Shown: piece by piece, positions 33,433-44,394 of the stretch | How positions within the stretch are numbered: the stretch's first letter is position 1 | Layout of the letters: every line of letters begins with the position of its first letter | From: Filosporella fistucella | Lineage: Eukaryota; Ascomycota; Leotiomycetes; Helotiales | Assembly: GCA_030077755.1 (NCBI GenBank) | Contig: JAQJZZ010000013.1 | Location: 1,860,001-1,924,000, forward strand | DNA length: 64,000 nt | Direction of reading: 5' to 3' | Program-made: the position numbers and the translations under genes | Notes under the pieces: model-generated | What the model saw: the letters and a program-made list of their open reading frames with translations, nothing else | Told to the model about the DNA's origin: nothing | Database searches by the model: none

Positions 33433-35721
33433 CTCACTTACTAGACATTATTCATTACTAGGAATGCGAAGGTCTCACAATATGACCTTTGATGCTTCAG
33501 CAGTGAATCCATCCCATTCCAATTACTCCCAAACTCAAGCTTTCCGACTACATGAGGCCCTACCATCCACTCTCCATTTTGATCCTTTGCACTTCCAAAA
33601 GTCTAGCTTTCTTGTCTTGAAATCAAATCTCATCTTGAAGGATTATCTGGTCGAGTCAAAATGTGTAACGAAAAAACTACTACTTCTGGCTTTATTGGGT
33701 GCAACCTTTGCATTAGTCTATCAACACCACCTGAGCCGACGCACCACGAGTGAGAAAGAAGAAAGACGGAACAGCTCAGCCGCAACACAGCGAAATACCT
33801 TTTCTGTATCGATCGCCAGATTACCTACGGGTGGAGTGAGACCGCCGCCACTTGTCCTTCAGAAGATTCATTGGGAAGAAATGTGGGCAGGAGTTGGCGC
33901 CTTGTATTCCTTAAAGCTTGTCTTCCTCTCTCATGATGAGGTAGCCGACGTGTACCCAGCTTTTGGCGTCCGGGACGGAGACTCGCCGCTTTTTAACTAT
34001 AGGCTGTGTCTGGCTAGTATGTCGAATCTCAAAAAAAGTCTCGTCCTTAAAACCAAACTAGTCTCTCCAGATCTGTAGTTGTTCACATAAGTTGGGGGGT
34101 TATTCTATAGAAGTGCCTTAGCGTAGCTGTATTCTGAACCAGCACTGGAACAATCAAACAAAGAGAGAGTCTAACGCAGCTTGTCAAATATTTCTTTCAC
34201 AAGTATGCATTAAGTCTTTTTTCTGATTGTCCTTATTGTTTCCATTCTCTACATAATCACAACAGCATATCTAAAACCCTATCCTGCAGCTATCTGATGT
34301 GCTTCTGAATCTATTCCTTGAAATCATCAGCCCAGACTTGCTTTAGCGAGCCAGAAAAGGTGCGAATCTATCAAGCTGAGGACTTAGCACTGCTATTGAT
34401 TGAAAGCAACCTATTCCAAAGCTATGGAGCAAACCTTTCAACAACGAGAATGGTTGACTTGTGGCTGGACGTCATCTAACACTCTAAATTCTCAGCAGTG
34501 GCACGGGTTATGCGGCAACCTGCTTTACAAGAAGTCCTCCTCAATGGCTGCCCATCAAGCAGGAACCGGCTGGTCTGACCTCGCCCCTGACATCCAACAA
34601 CAATTTCAGCATCAGCAGCATTACCTGAATCGGCAACAATTACTTAAAAATAATAAATATATTAATAAGAATTATAATTTAAATTTTATTAAATTTATAC
34701 TTTTTTAATATTTTTTAAAATTAAAATTTTAAAGAAAAGGAAAAGAAATATAATTTAAGAGGAATAATTATAACGAATTTGTAATATTTAATACTTAATT
34801 TATAGGAAGTTAAGTATATAATTATTAGTAGCTTTATTAGTATATAGTAGGAAAAAATCAAGTTTTAGTGGTGTCGCTAAATCTGCCCGTACCAGATCAT
34901 CCGTCACCCTCCGGACATAAAATTATCCGTGTGCCGCAATCGCCCACTGCCCGACTCCAAACGAACTTGCCGTTAGATCAACTGAACACAGCCCCCACAA
35001 AAACGCGGGGCTCTGAAGCTATACTCCCTACTTTTACCGCGTCTTGTTTGCAGCCGGCGGCTCTTGTTTGAGATACATTGGTTGTCCATTCGAGTATGTA
35101 ATTTTGCGTACGCAGGACTCTTCGTGAGGGGACGCAATAGCTGTTGTCTCGCTCCTTGCAGGGTGAGAAAGCTTGAGGAGACCATATATTTGATCTATAC
35201 TGCTAGGAAAACACTACGATGTTGATAATCGGGGCGAAGGCGAGGCTAACCGGCGCACGCTGCAGTACGTACTCGTTAGTTCTGGCTGTGGAGGCGGGAG
35301 CGGGGCGGTGTGCGGGGATGCTTGCAAGGGCGATTGGCCATATTGGGTGGAGAGTGCTTCGGTGGATCACCTGTTGGCTTCCTCCTTTTAAATCTCTCAC
35401 TGCGTTACTATCAATCAATCTCCACGTTACAAACTATTCAACGCCGTATCTTCGTCGACTTTATCATATCATTGTCGACTATATCATATCATTGCCATTG
35501 TACCATCCCACAGCGCCGCCCTTCACTTCACGGTTGAAGCGACAGTAGATCAGAGTCTAGCATAGTATGCCTGCGGCTGATTAGGAGAGTCCTCTAGGAG
35601 GAGCAAGACGGAAGGAAATCCACCTGCCGAACCTACTGTCTCTGTCAGGCATCGTGGTGTGGCGAAACACTCAAAACTCAGCACTCAACTCTCGACCTTG
35701 CAACATATCCGGCCAGCCAGC
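33433..35721. other. Gene-poor stretch before the catabolic cluster
   Basis: About 2.3 kb. Apart from the weak plus-strand frame to 34,078, nothing looks coding. An AT-rich patch sits at 34,640-34,860. Confidence 0.5.
34640..34860. repeat. Short AT-rich, RIP-like island
   Basis: About 220 bp made almost only of A and T, with texture matching the RIP-damaged block at 47.5-64 kb (aattataatttaaattttat) and sharp edges against GC-balanced sequence. It may be the remnant of a small repeat or a solo LTR; I could not match it to the LTRs of element A. Confidence 0.45.
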
Positions 35722-38270
35722 ATGAATCTCGCCTCGGGAGGATCGGTCCAGAGAAAGGACTCATTGAAATGCCCGAGCTGTGATCGGGCATTTGCACGCA
35801 CTGAGCACCTCACAAGACACATGCGTTCACGTAAGAACCCCCCGGGAGTTATATGCCATGTATATATACACATATACACATATACACATATACATACATA
35901 CATATCTTTGTTGGTTCATCGCAGACTGACGTGCCAAATGGTTAGACCGAAACGAGAAACCATTCAAATGCATCTATTGCAACAGCACCTTCACGCGCAA
36001 GGATGTAGTCAAGCGTCACCAATTGCGCTATCACCCTCGCATCCCTCAAGTCGCCGTGACCAGTAACTCACCTCCTGCGCAGATTGCGGCGCTGGACCGT
36101 AGCGTAGTAAGACCTACCACCATAGAGCAGAGGCAGAGCGAATCGCCATCACAGCACCAAGAGAACAATATAACAGCTGCGCAGCCAACATCGATGGTAG
36201 CTGACCCAATCTTGGAACTGGAGGACTACCAGGGCAGCCTCCTTGTGCCTCCCAGTATTATTCAACCAATCTTAGATCTCAGCGGCTCAGTAGGTGCCTT
36301 CCTAGATGATATGGATTATGGGATAGCGGCAAATGAGTGGGCGTTCAGCAACTTTGATGGAGGATCAAACAATTATTTCAATAATATCACAGATATATCT
36401 TTTCCAAATTCCAATCCACCACCAACAACTTCCTCGCCTTCGAGTCTCTCAACCGAATTCAGTCATCGGTTTTGGCGGGGGTCGTCCGAAGTGTCCGCGA
36501 CCAAAAGACTTCAATTAGTGGAAGAGGTAGCCAGTGTAATAAATCTGGTAAGTACTGAGCTTATCAAAACTTCCGTAGTGTGGAGGTTGATAAGAAATGA
36601 ATGTAGGGTCAAGACAGGAAGAACTCTGACATCCCATCATGTTTGACTCTTGAGAGACTACTCACAAGTTTCTTCGAAGTCTTTCTCCTATATCTTCCAT
36701 TCATTCACGTTCCAACCTGGGAAGTAGAGACGGCCCATCCCTGCCTCTTGTTGGCTATGGCTGCCTTGAGTGCCGGTCACCATAAAGAACATAAAACCTC
36801 TCAGAAACTGTATCTAGCAGCCCGCCTCTTGGTCACAAAACACGTAAAGTGGCCCCTCCTTCTTTGAACTTCGTGGGATATTTAACTAGTGGCAGCTCGG
36901 GTCGAGTTGTGCGTGGACGACGGAGCAGCCAATATGGCTAATTCAGTCGATCTTGACGTTGATGGCTATGGGCACAGTTAGCGGCAAGCTTGCCACTTTT
37001 AATGAAGCCTTATCCTGGGCGCCCCTTTTGGCAAATGTAAGCCTTATGTAGGACTCGTAATACCTCAACACCTTAGAATGAAGTTTATTGAACTTTGTAG
37101 GCCATCCGTTCGAAAAAAACGCCAGAGTTCGATGTTCCAGATAATGATTTGGACTTGATCACGACATGGGAGAAGTGGATCGAGTACGAAACAGTAGTGA
37201 GGTATGGTTTGACCTCCTGTTCTTGGCTTCGAACGGTGAAGTAACTGGGTCACAGAACCAAATTCGCAGCTTTCTGCTATTTGAACAACCTGAATGTCTG
37301 CTTTAATATTGCGCCCCCGCTTCTGAATTGGGAAATGAACAATACTTTCCTCCCCGCTGAGGAAACCGAGTGGACATCCTCCACACCACAGGCGTGGTTT
37401 GAAGGCAGAAATCATTCGCCTCACTCACCTGTCCGCTTTTTGGAAGCGTTGGACTATCTCTCGTCGCCAACACCACCGACACACGCCGTCAAAATGAGCG
37501 TCTTCGGGACATATGTCATGCTACATGCCATCTTGCAGCGGATGTGGAGGTTTCAACAAGATATGTGGATAGTAAACAGCGTACCAGAATATTTGTCGAT
37601 GTCCTATACCGTTATCCAGAGGTGGTGTGCCTGCTGGGAAGAGAATGCGGAATCTTCTTTGTCGCCTCGCAATCCTCATGGAGCCGTCTCATCGAATGCG
37701 GCCGCCCTTCTTCGACTCGTGCACATGCGATTGCACACCGACTTCTCGGCTGTCCGATCCGCTATACTTAGTCATAACGTGGAGGAAATTGCACAGAGCA
37801 TGGAGGCGCTCTCTATAACTATTAGCAGCTCAAGCATAGCGACTGTTCTGCCCGCTATCAACGCGCTGCGAACGCGGGTCAAGATGGGGATGGCCCTGAA
37901 ATCCTGGGGATCCAACTCCCTGCATAGCGTGCAGCTCCACCTTGTCTCCATCGAATGCTGTGGGGGTTTTGACCGTCTATTCTGTATGTGACAATGCTGA
38001 TTTATATATGTAGGCCTGTTTTCGAGTGCTTGGATGAGTGAAATTTCAACTCGCCCAGAGGTTGAATGGACACCTGATGAGGTAGAGTGTGTCCGACTAG
38101 TGAGAGAGACACTCGGAGAAGTTGACATGGATCCGGCGAATGCACAAAAACCTTACGCGACGCAATTGGTTTACGCTTGGGCTTTAATATTTGAATGCTG
38201 TGCTATATGGGGTCTTCAATCGGTTCTTGGAGATGCGCTAAAGCTATATGCTGAAAGTCTGCCATCTTAA
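35722..38270 (+). CDS. C2H2 zinc-finger regulator with fungal transcription factor domain (ADR1-like fingers)
   Basis: Model: exons 35,722-35,830, 35,946-36,547, 36,607-36,843, 36,890-37,036, 37,101-37,201, 37,256 to about 37,965-37,983, and about 38,014-38,270; roughly 650 residues. The two fingers LKCPSCDRAFARTEHLTRHM and FKCIYCNSTFTRKDVVKRH, joined across intron 1 by an RNEKP linker, closely resemble those of yeast ADR1. A fungal-specific factor domain follows (LLTSFFEVFLLYLPFIHVPT, CLLLAMAALSAGHH, FLEALDYLSSP). The last intron is doubtful: GTATGT to TATGTAG would be only 30 bp, so an earlier donor near 37,965 (GTTTTG) is more likely. It heads the aromatic cluster and is its obvious candidate regulator. 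Confidence 0.82.
35861..35905. repeat. CATATA-type microsatellite in intron 1 of the C2H2 gene
   Basis: Repeated catata/cata units between the donor at 35,831 and the acceptor at 35,945. Confidence 0.85.
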
Positions 38271-38746
38271 GGGGTAAGTATCTCTGCAGAGCAATTTATC
38301 CGGCGCTGCTTTACTGGTTTGAACGAGGTTTCGACCACCGCGAGAACAATGAACTCTGTCGGTATACGGCATTGAAGGTATGGCACGACTATGGTGAGCT
38401 ATGTCATGCAAGCACCACTACGAGTCTCACGAAGTCGGGCCTTATAGGCCACATGAAGGGTATTATCAATCCCTTGCTTAATAACAATTAAGTGGCCAGT
38501 CATTGCGATAAGCCTGGTCTGGTACGACAATTAAAGTAATTGAACACGTGTCTCACTGTTATCCATTAATGCGGTGGCGCCATATTTTATTTCATATTAT
38601 TCTATTTGTGAGTTTAATTTATACTTTGCAGAACAGAGACTGGCTAGCAGCTACCTAGGTATTCCTCCCTTCCTACTTCAAAGGGGTCCAAGCTTCAAAT
38701 ACTACACATAGTCTACTTGTGGATCTCCTGAAATTCCCAGAGCACC

Positions 38747-39676
38747 TTAGGCAGCTGAATCGCCCAGTAGCATTTTCGCCAACTCTGTTGGAGACGTCGC
38801 TGGCCGGCTCAGCAACCATTCTGTGACACGCGGGTTTCCAGGCAAGCCTCTCCCATTGTAGTACAGCAGCATTCTAGCCGGCCCCTCTTTTCGTTCAAGT
38901 TCCATATTGGAGTCGCCAAAGATGTTCTTCGAGTAGATTTCTATCACTTGTTCGTATGGCGCCTGATTGATCTTTATGTTCTTTCCAATGAGGTTTCCAA
39001 TGGCCTGGATGTAGTCGGCGTATTTGGTGGGCCAGGTGCTCACAATCTGGTATGTTGCATAGAAATGCTTCGATCGCTCTTCGATCACCTTGACCGAGGC
39101 CTCGGCAAAATCGTAAACACAAGAGAAGGAAAAGGCAATCTCTGGATTATGAGCGGCCATAAAGGCCGGGTCTGGTTCTGGCGAATCTTTGAGTTGTAAG
39201 ATCTGGGCCATCGTGTTGTCCATAAAATGGCTGGGTTGCAACACCGTCCAGGCCAGGGGCGACTCGCACAGATACTCTTCAATCTCCCGCTTGCGATCGT
39301 GGTTCAGCATCTTCCGGAGATGGGTGTGCAGGACCGAACTGAAGATGAAATGGGAGAATTTCGAGCCGGGCTTTTGTGACTCCTCGACCGCCGCGGCGAC
39401 GACATTGATGCCGTACCGTGCCTCGTGGGGTTCGAAGCCCGGACTAACATAGTATACGACGCTCGCACCGTCCACAATCTTTGCGCAATCGTGTGGGTCG
39501 TTAAGATTCGCTCGAATAACCTCGGCGTTGGGATACTGTTCTTGCAGACGCGCGAGCGAGGATGATGATTTTACGGCAAGTCGAAGCTTGTAGCGAGATG
39601 ATTGTGGATAGAGGCGTGGGATGATCTGGCTGCATTGTTTACCAGAGGCACAGGTGAGAGCGATGAGTTCAGGCAT
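38747..39676 (-). CDS. NmrA-like NAD(P)-binding oxidoreductase or sensor
   Basis: Atypical short-chain-dehydrogenase fold of the NmrA family; members act as quinone or other oxidoreductases, or as redox-sensing regulators. Single exon, 309 residues. The N-terminal dinucleotide loop is ALTCASGKQCSQII, a Gly-poor variant of the family motif. It is followed by YKLRLAVKSSSSLARLQEQY, VIRANLNDPHDCAKIVDGAS and VVYYVSPGF, then FSHFIFSSVLH and WTVLQPSHFMDN. An active-site YxxxK is not evident. Adjacent to the ring-cleaving dioxygenase (divergent, sharing about 960 bp of promoter), it may handle a quinone or aldehyde in the same pathway (inference). Confidence 0.85.
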   Translation of the reverse strand: MPELIALTCASGKQCSQIIPRLYPQSSRYKLRLAVKSSSSLARLQEQYPNAEVIRANLNDPHDCAKIVDGASVVYYVSPGFEPHEARYGINVVAAAVEESQKPGSKFSHFIFSSVLHTHLRKMLNHDRKREIEEYLCESPLAWTVLQPSHFMDNTMAQILQLKDSPEPDPAFMAAHNPEIAFSFSCVYDFAEASVKVIEERSKHFYATYQIVSTWPTKYADYIQAIGNLIGKNIKINQAPYEQVIEIYSKNIFGDSNMELERKEGPARMLLYYNGRGLPGNPRVTEWLLSRPATSPTELAKMLLGDSAA

Positions 39677-40639
39677 GGTGGACGGCGATTTGGATTCTGT
39701 ATTTTAATTATAGTCTGGAATCTGTCGAAGGCGAGAGGGAGAGGGAGAGGGAGAGGGAGATGCAGAGGGGGCGAGAAGATGTATGATATGATCTCAATCT
39801 ATACATGCATCTCTGCATGTAACCCATATCCTGCCAGCGATGTTACTTGCAAGTCTCCCGGAGCCCACCCCTTTGACAGGTCAAGTTCGGCGGGGGCCTA
39901 GAAACATGACTTCTGCACCTTTCGATGTACAAGGAAGTACTCTTTCCATCTTCACCATCAGCATTCCCCTCGTACGAGTACCCCGCCACTTCTACCTCCG
40001 TAGAGCCGCCCTCCAACATGCCGCTAGTAATAATAGTCATCAACTCTATTTAGAGGCGCAGAGCTCCACTAGTACCCCACTCGAGGGAGTGACTACGTGC
40101 GCACTAGTAATGGTTGACACCACAGATGGGCTGGGCTAGGCTAGATGGGAGGTGGAGGAGGGGTGGAGGTGTCAAGTGAGAGGAGTGGAGAGAGGAGAGG
40201 AGAGGAAGGAAGGCGATGAGGGATGAAAAGAAGAGAGCGAGAGCGAGAATTGACCGACTCTGACCGTGGGACTGAATGTTCGAAGGCTTGCACGCTGGCG
40301 TCACACAATGGTAATCGCAATGCGAACTAGCCTCAGTCCCGCTCGTCGCACTACGTAGGTATCTAGGTGTAAAAAGATATAGATATATACCACATAGCAT
40401 ATCTGCTGCATTCGGATCCAGGCGGCGATCATTCATCCACCAAACAAATTATTCATCGTTAAAGGCTTGTTGTAAATTGTCCAAGGGAACCGAAAAAGAA
40501 CAATACTGACCATCAGCTATATAGCAGAGTACTTGTCTCGACTCGCCCAGACAAAAGTGGCTGAACTACTTCAACCCCCTCCACCCTCGCTGCTGTTGGA
40601 CTACTTCTACGTCTTCCGGTCTGCCACTTCTTTTCCGCA
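39677..40639. other. Divergent promoter between NmrA-like gene and dioxygenase
   Basis: No gene seen. Contains a purine-rich GAGAGG tandem tract at about 39,734-39,760 and further GAGG/GGAGG runs near 40,145-40,205, close to the dioxygenase start. Confidence 0.55.
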
Positions 40640-41776
40640 ATGTTGGATGCTTATGAGATTAGGGACAAGATCCCACCGATGAAGGACCTTTCAGCAGATA
40701 ACATCACACAGAACGTTCACGCCATCAACTCCCTTTGTGAAGACCCTCGCCTGAAGTTCTTGATGAAGCGGCTGGTCACTCATCTCCACGACTTTGCGAG
40801 AGAGACCAGATTGACCTCGGAAGAATGGATGGCAAGCATCAAGTTCTTGACGGAAACGGGCCACACCTGTACAGAGCTGCGGCAGGTATGTTGATCTCAA
40901 AAAGCTAGCCAGGATTCACGAATAGTTTGGATTATGAATTAATGGCATGATCATTACTAGGAATTCATTCTCCTTTCCGACATTCTTGGCCTGTCGCTCG
41001 TCGTCGATTCCATCAATCATCCGAAACCACCAGAGTCAACAGAAGGCACACTATTAGGGCCATTTCATACCCACGATGCCGTAGACCTCCCAAATGGAGA
41101 ATTGCTATCGCACGACCCCAAAGGGGAGCCTTTGTTGGTGCTCTGCACCGTAAAAGATACCAAGCGCCGACCAATCGAAGGAGTCGCGGTTGACATTTGG
41201 GAGACGGACTCGAGTGGTCATTACGACACCCAGTATGAAAATCGACAGGTCCCTGATGGCAGAGGCGTTATCAAGAGTGACAAGGATGGCGTGTTCTGGT
41301 TCAAGGCCATCAAGCCCGTTCCATATCCGATCCCTCATGATGGACCTGTCGGAAAGCTTCTCGTGAAGCTACATCGACACCCATATCGGCCGAGCCATAT
41401 GCACTTCATGTTTGAGAAGGAAGGTTATGATCATTTGATTACGTGAGCGGTTTAGTTCCTATCCTCTGTAGCACCGATCCACCGCTAACGAGCATTGCCC
41501 CTCAGAGCTCTATACCTCCGTGGAGATCCTTTCGAAGTATCCGATGCAGTTTTTGGGGTCAAGAGTTCGCTCCTCGTGGATATACACGAGATCGACGAGG
41601 CGACAGCCAATGCATATGGTGTGGAGCTTGGAACCAAACTTTTGAAGCGTGACTTCGTGCTCGTGAGCGACCAAGACACGAAAAGAATACGAGACGAGAA
41701 AACGAGACAGGCGCTTGATGCTGCGGGGATCAAGTACAAGTTTTGGAATGGGTTGCCAATCGAAGATGTTGACTAG
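40640..41776 (+). CDS. Intradiol ring-cleavage dioxygenase (hydroxyquinol/catechol 1,2-dioxygenase type)
   Basis: Opens a dihydroxylated or trihydroxylated benzene ring between the hydroxyls using Fe(III), giving a muconate or maleylacetate. Exons 40,640-40,885, 40,961-41,442 and 41,506-41,776 give 332 residues. The N-terminal helical domain (ITQNVHAINSLCEDPRLKFL, LTSEEWMASIKFLTETG) is the linker typical of this group. LGPFHTHDA follows. Iron ligands are visible: Tyr in SSGHYDTQY, Tyr in VPYPIPHDGPVG and the two His in RPSHMHF. The length and the FHTHDA motif favour hydroxyquinol dioxygenase over protocatechuate dioxygenase, but the substrate is inferred. Confidence 0.93.
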
Positions 41777-42615
41777 CTCTGATGGTCCAAGACTTTCTCT
41801 GGTTGCCGATTCACTACTTGGTAGGCAACAGAATGCCGGTGAGAAGCAAACAACCGTGCTAGAAAATGGGGCACAGGTTTGGTGGTAAGATTTGTAGTAT
41901 TTGGGGAATCCTCATGGCTGTTGTGGGGTTTATCATAGCCTGCGAATATAATATGCGGTTCGAAGCAATTACCTTACTCTATTCCCCTGATGGATGGATG
42001 ATTGATAGGTCCTCGAGATAATGTGTACAATAACTATAGTGCATGTTACTAGCGAGCAATCGAATTCCCCAAGTAGGCATCCGGTGCTTGTCTCTTAGTG
42101 TCTTTATTGTGCCTACTACTGGCAGCTGGATCGCTGGTAGCAGTCACATTTGAAAGCTACTTGATCTTCATGAGAGGGTTCTCTCGTATTTCCTAGAAAG
42201 AAACAACTGCATTTCTCCTTTTACATCTATGCTGCTTTGGCTACCTCTAAAGACCACACGGTATTGTTAATTATAGTGGTCCAGCCCCCACTTGCCCAAG
42301 GAGGACGTATGGTATATTTTCTACATGTTTTGCTGGATATTTGGGAGAAAGATTGCAATTTGGCTTGATGATTGGAGAGTATCGTCAGCTCTCGACAGGG
42401 TCTGCCTAAGGCTGACGAAAGGATCTGATGTGCAGAAATTAGAGATGGGACGGGCATGTGGATGTGGCCATCAAATAGGGAGCATCATTCAACTGGAGAT
42501 ACATCACATGCTAGTTCTACTCTGTAACAACCTTGGAAATTTAGAGGCAAAGTCTATGATTTGTACTGTGGCAATGCCAGGCATGATGCTACTTGATGGG
42601 TTTTGTAATCAAGTC
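41777..42615. other. Intergenic, no gene seen
   Basis: About 840 bp between two convergent genes. Overlapping frames at 42,227-42,651 have no recognisable feature. Confidence 0.55.
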
Positions 42616-43555
42616 TTACTCGTCCTTGAGATGCTCCTCGAACCATTGTAGGGCTTGGAAAAAAGCTGACTCCTTTGCAAATTTCTCCTTTTTCACTTTG
42701 GGATTACATCTAACCCCAAATCCATGCACAACACCCGAATAGAGGTTTATTTGATAGGGAACCCCAAGAGCCTTGAGCGTGTTTTCGGATTCGTGCCGTA
42801 GCTTCTGGGGAAATATGTCGTCTATCTCTGCAGCAGCCATGGCCAAAGGACCCGTAACCGCTTCCAGTTCCTTCTGGTCGACCATTGCTGGGTGTCCAAT
42901 AAAACCGGCACTGATGTTATCAGAGGTCAGGAACCGGATGACATATTTGGCGCCGAAACAGTATCCTGCCAAAGCCAATTTCTGCGCCCATTAGCAAGAG
43001 ATAAGGCATTGTTTCTCATGCCTGCTGCATGCGCACCTTGCATCTGTACTTCTCACGAAGTTCAGCAATGCTAGCCTTCACAATTGGGTCAATTGATGGC
43101 GGAGTGTGAGGGACTTTGTTTTCTCCGTAGACCCCTGAGACCCATGTCGGAATGCTGAAGGTAGCCATGTCACTATTGAGAGGCACCGGATCGCCGTGAA
43201 AAAGATCAGGCATGATCACGACATATCTGTGATGCAATATTTAGCAAAGGAGCTGACTTGGATGGAGTATCAGTCATACCCGTTTTCGGCATATTGGTCG
43301 GCGAGAAGTTGAGCGTTGATGAATTTGTGCCCGATGATATCGGTCAGACTAGAATTTGGTCAGCCACAAGTGATAACGGTCTTGAGATAGATAGGAAAAT
43401 GGTACTTACAAGACGATGCCGTGGCCATTTACCGCTGATGCTGATGGCTCGGTCACATAGACTTCTGTCTCGCCCAGGTGTTCAATGCATCCGCGCGGTT
43501 GACCCTCGTGCTTGACCCCTTTGTAGCAGCAACTTCCTGGGGCGTTGGACGTCAT
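42616..43555 (-). CDS. Dienelactone hydrolase family protein
   Basis: Alpha/beta hydrolase that opens dienelactones to maleylacetate-type acids. Exons 43,555-43,410, 43,348-43,280, 43,226-43,037 and 42,981-42,616 join in phases 2, 2 and 0, 256 residues, normal length. Catalytic triad candidates: Cys in AGYCFGAKY, Asp in AEIDDIFP and His in VVHGFGVR. The N-terminal half shows GSCCYKGVKHEG, HGIVFLTDIIGH, and YVVIMPDLFHGDP. It is divergent from the P450 and convergent with the dioxygenase; the pairing with an intradiol dioxygenase is the classical arrangement of aromatic catabolism. Confidence 0.93.
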
Positions 43556-44394
43556 GTTATGTTTTAGTCGTCCGTAACAGAGTGCAATTCTTGGAATAGT
43601 CGCTTGGAGAGAAATGAAATATAATATGGGGCAGTAGTTAGTAGACACATCAGATCGCGAAGATGGACATGGAGATTGATAGAGATAGATGTATTTCACC
43701 TTGCCGCGTGCGGCTGCTTCCCCGTCTCGAACTGGCTTCGGTAGCTGACGAATAAGACCGACACTTTACATGATTTAACCGTATTATTCGTAACCGTGCC
43801 CATTTATCCAATCCGTTCGTTCTTCTCATTATTCGCTATTCTTCCCATCATTCGGTACTCGCTTCTCCTATCTTCCACTCTCTCGCTCGGCCTCGCACTT
43901 ACCACCGGAGTAGCGAGGCCAAGCAAGCTGCACTCTCCTGCCCCACTTCAACCCCACCGTTAGCGGCGGGCGCTAATAGCGGGGTGGACTCGGTGGAGGA
44001 TGGGGCGGGGCGGGGCGGGGCGGCTTAGGACGATCAAATGCGAATAGTTGCTTTGCAAGGGGGTTCCGTTCCCAACCGGGGGGTTTTCTGTTCAGTTCAG
44101 TTGAGTCGAATCGAGTCGCGTTAACGCCGAGTTTCAATTCTTGCCCAACGGGGCCTCAAAGCATCTTTTGAGAGGCACGAATTGTTAATCCAGTGAATGC
44201 CACTGTTCCTCCCAGTCCCCAACGCTATTCCCGATAGCTCTGTATCCCCACAGTCGGCGGCCTTACGGGTGTTACATGAGCACAGAGCAATATCACCCTG
44301 AGAAATTCGACCTCTGTTGATAAATAATGTCTTCGGTTTCTTGTCATCCTTCTAATTCGGCACTTCCTTCCTCTTGCATCAAACGTTGGCCATC
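43556..44394. promoter_or_regulatory. Divergent promoter of hydrolase and P450, GC-rich with palindromes
   Basis: 840 bp. Two inverted repeats: gctcggcctcgc (43,885-43,896) against gcgaggccaagc (43,913-43,924), and accccaccgttagcg (43,951-43,965) against cgctaatagcggggtgg (43,971-43,987), whose TTAGCG/CGCTAA core is perfect with a 5-bp spacer. Just downstream is a run of four GGGG blocks separated by single C (44,002-44,020). These could be regulator sites or structured DNA. Confidence 0.5.

Noticed and set aside
33356..34078. 240-codon plus-strand open frame with a hydrophobic segment
   Set aside because: No recognisable motif, starts inside the antisense of another candidate; kept only as a remark.
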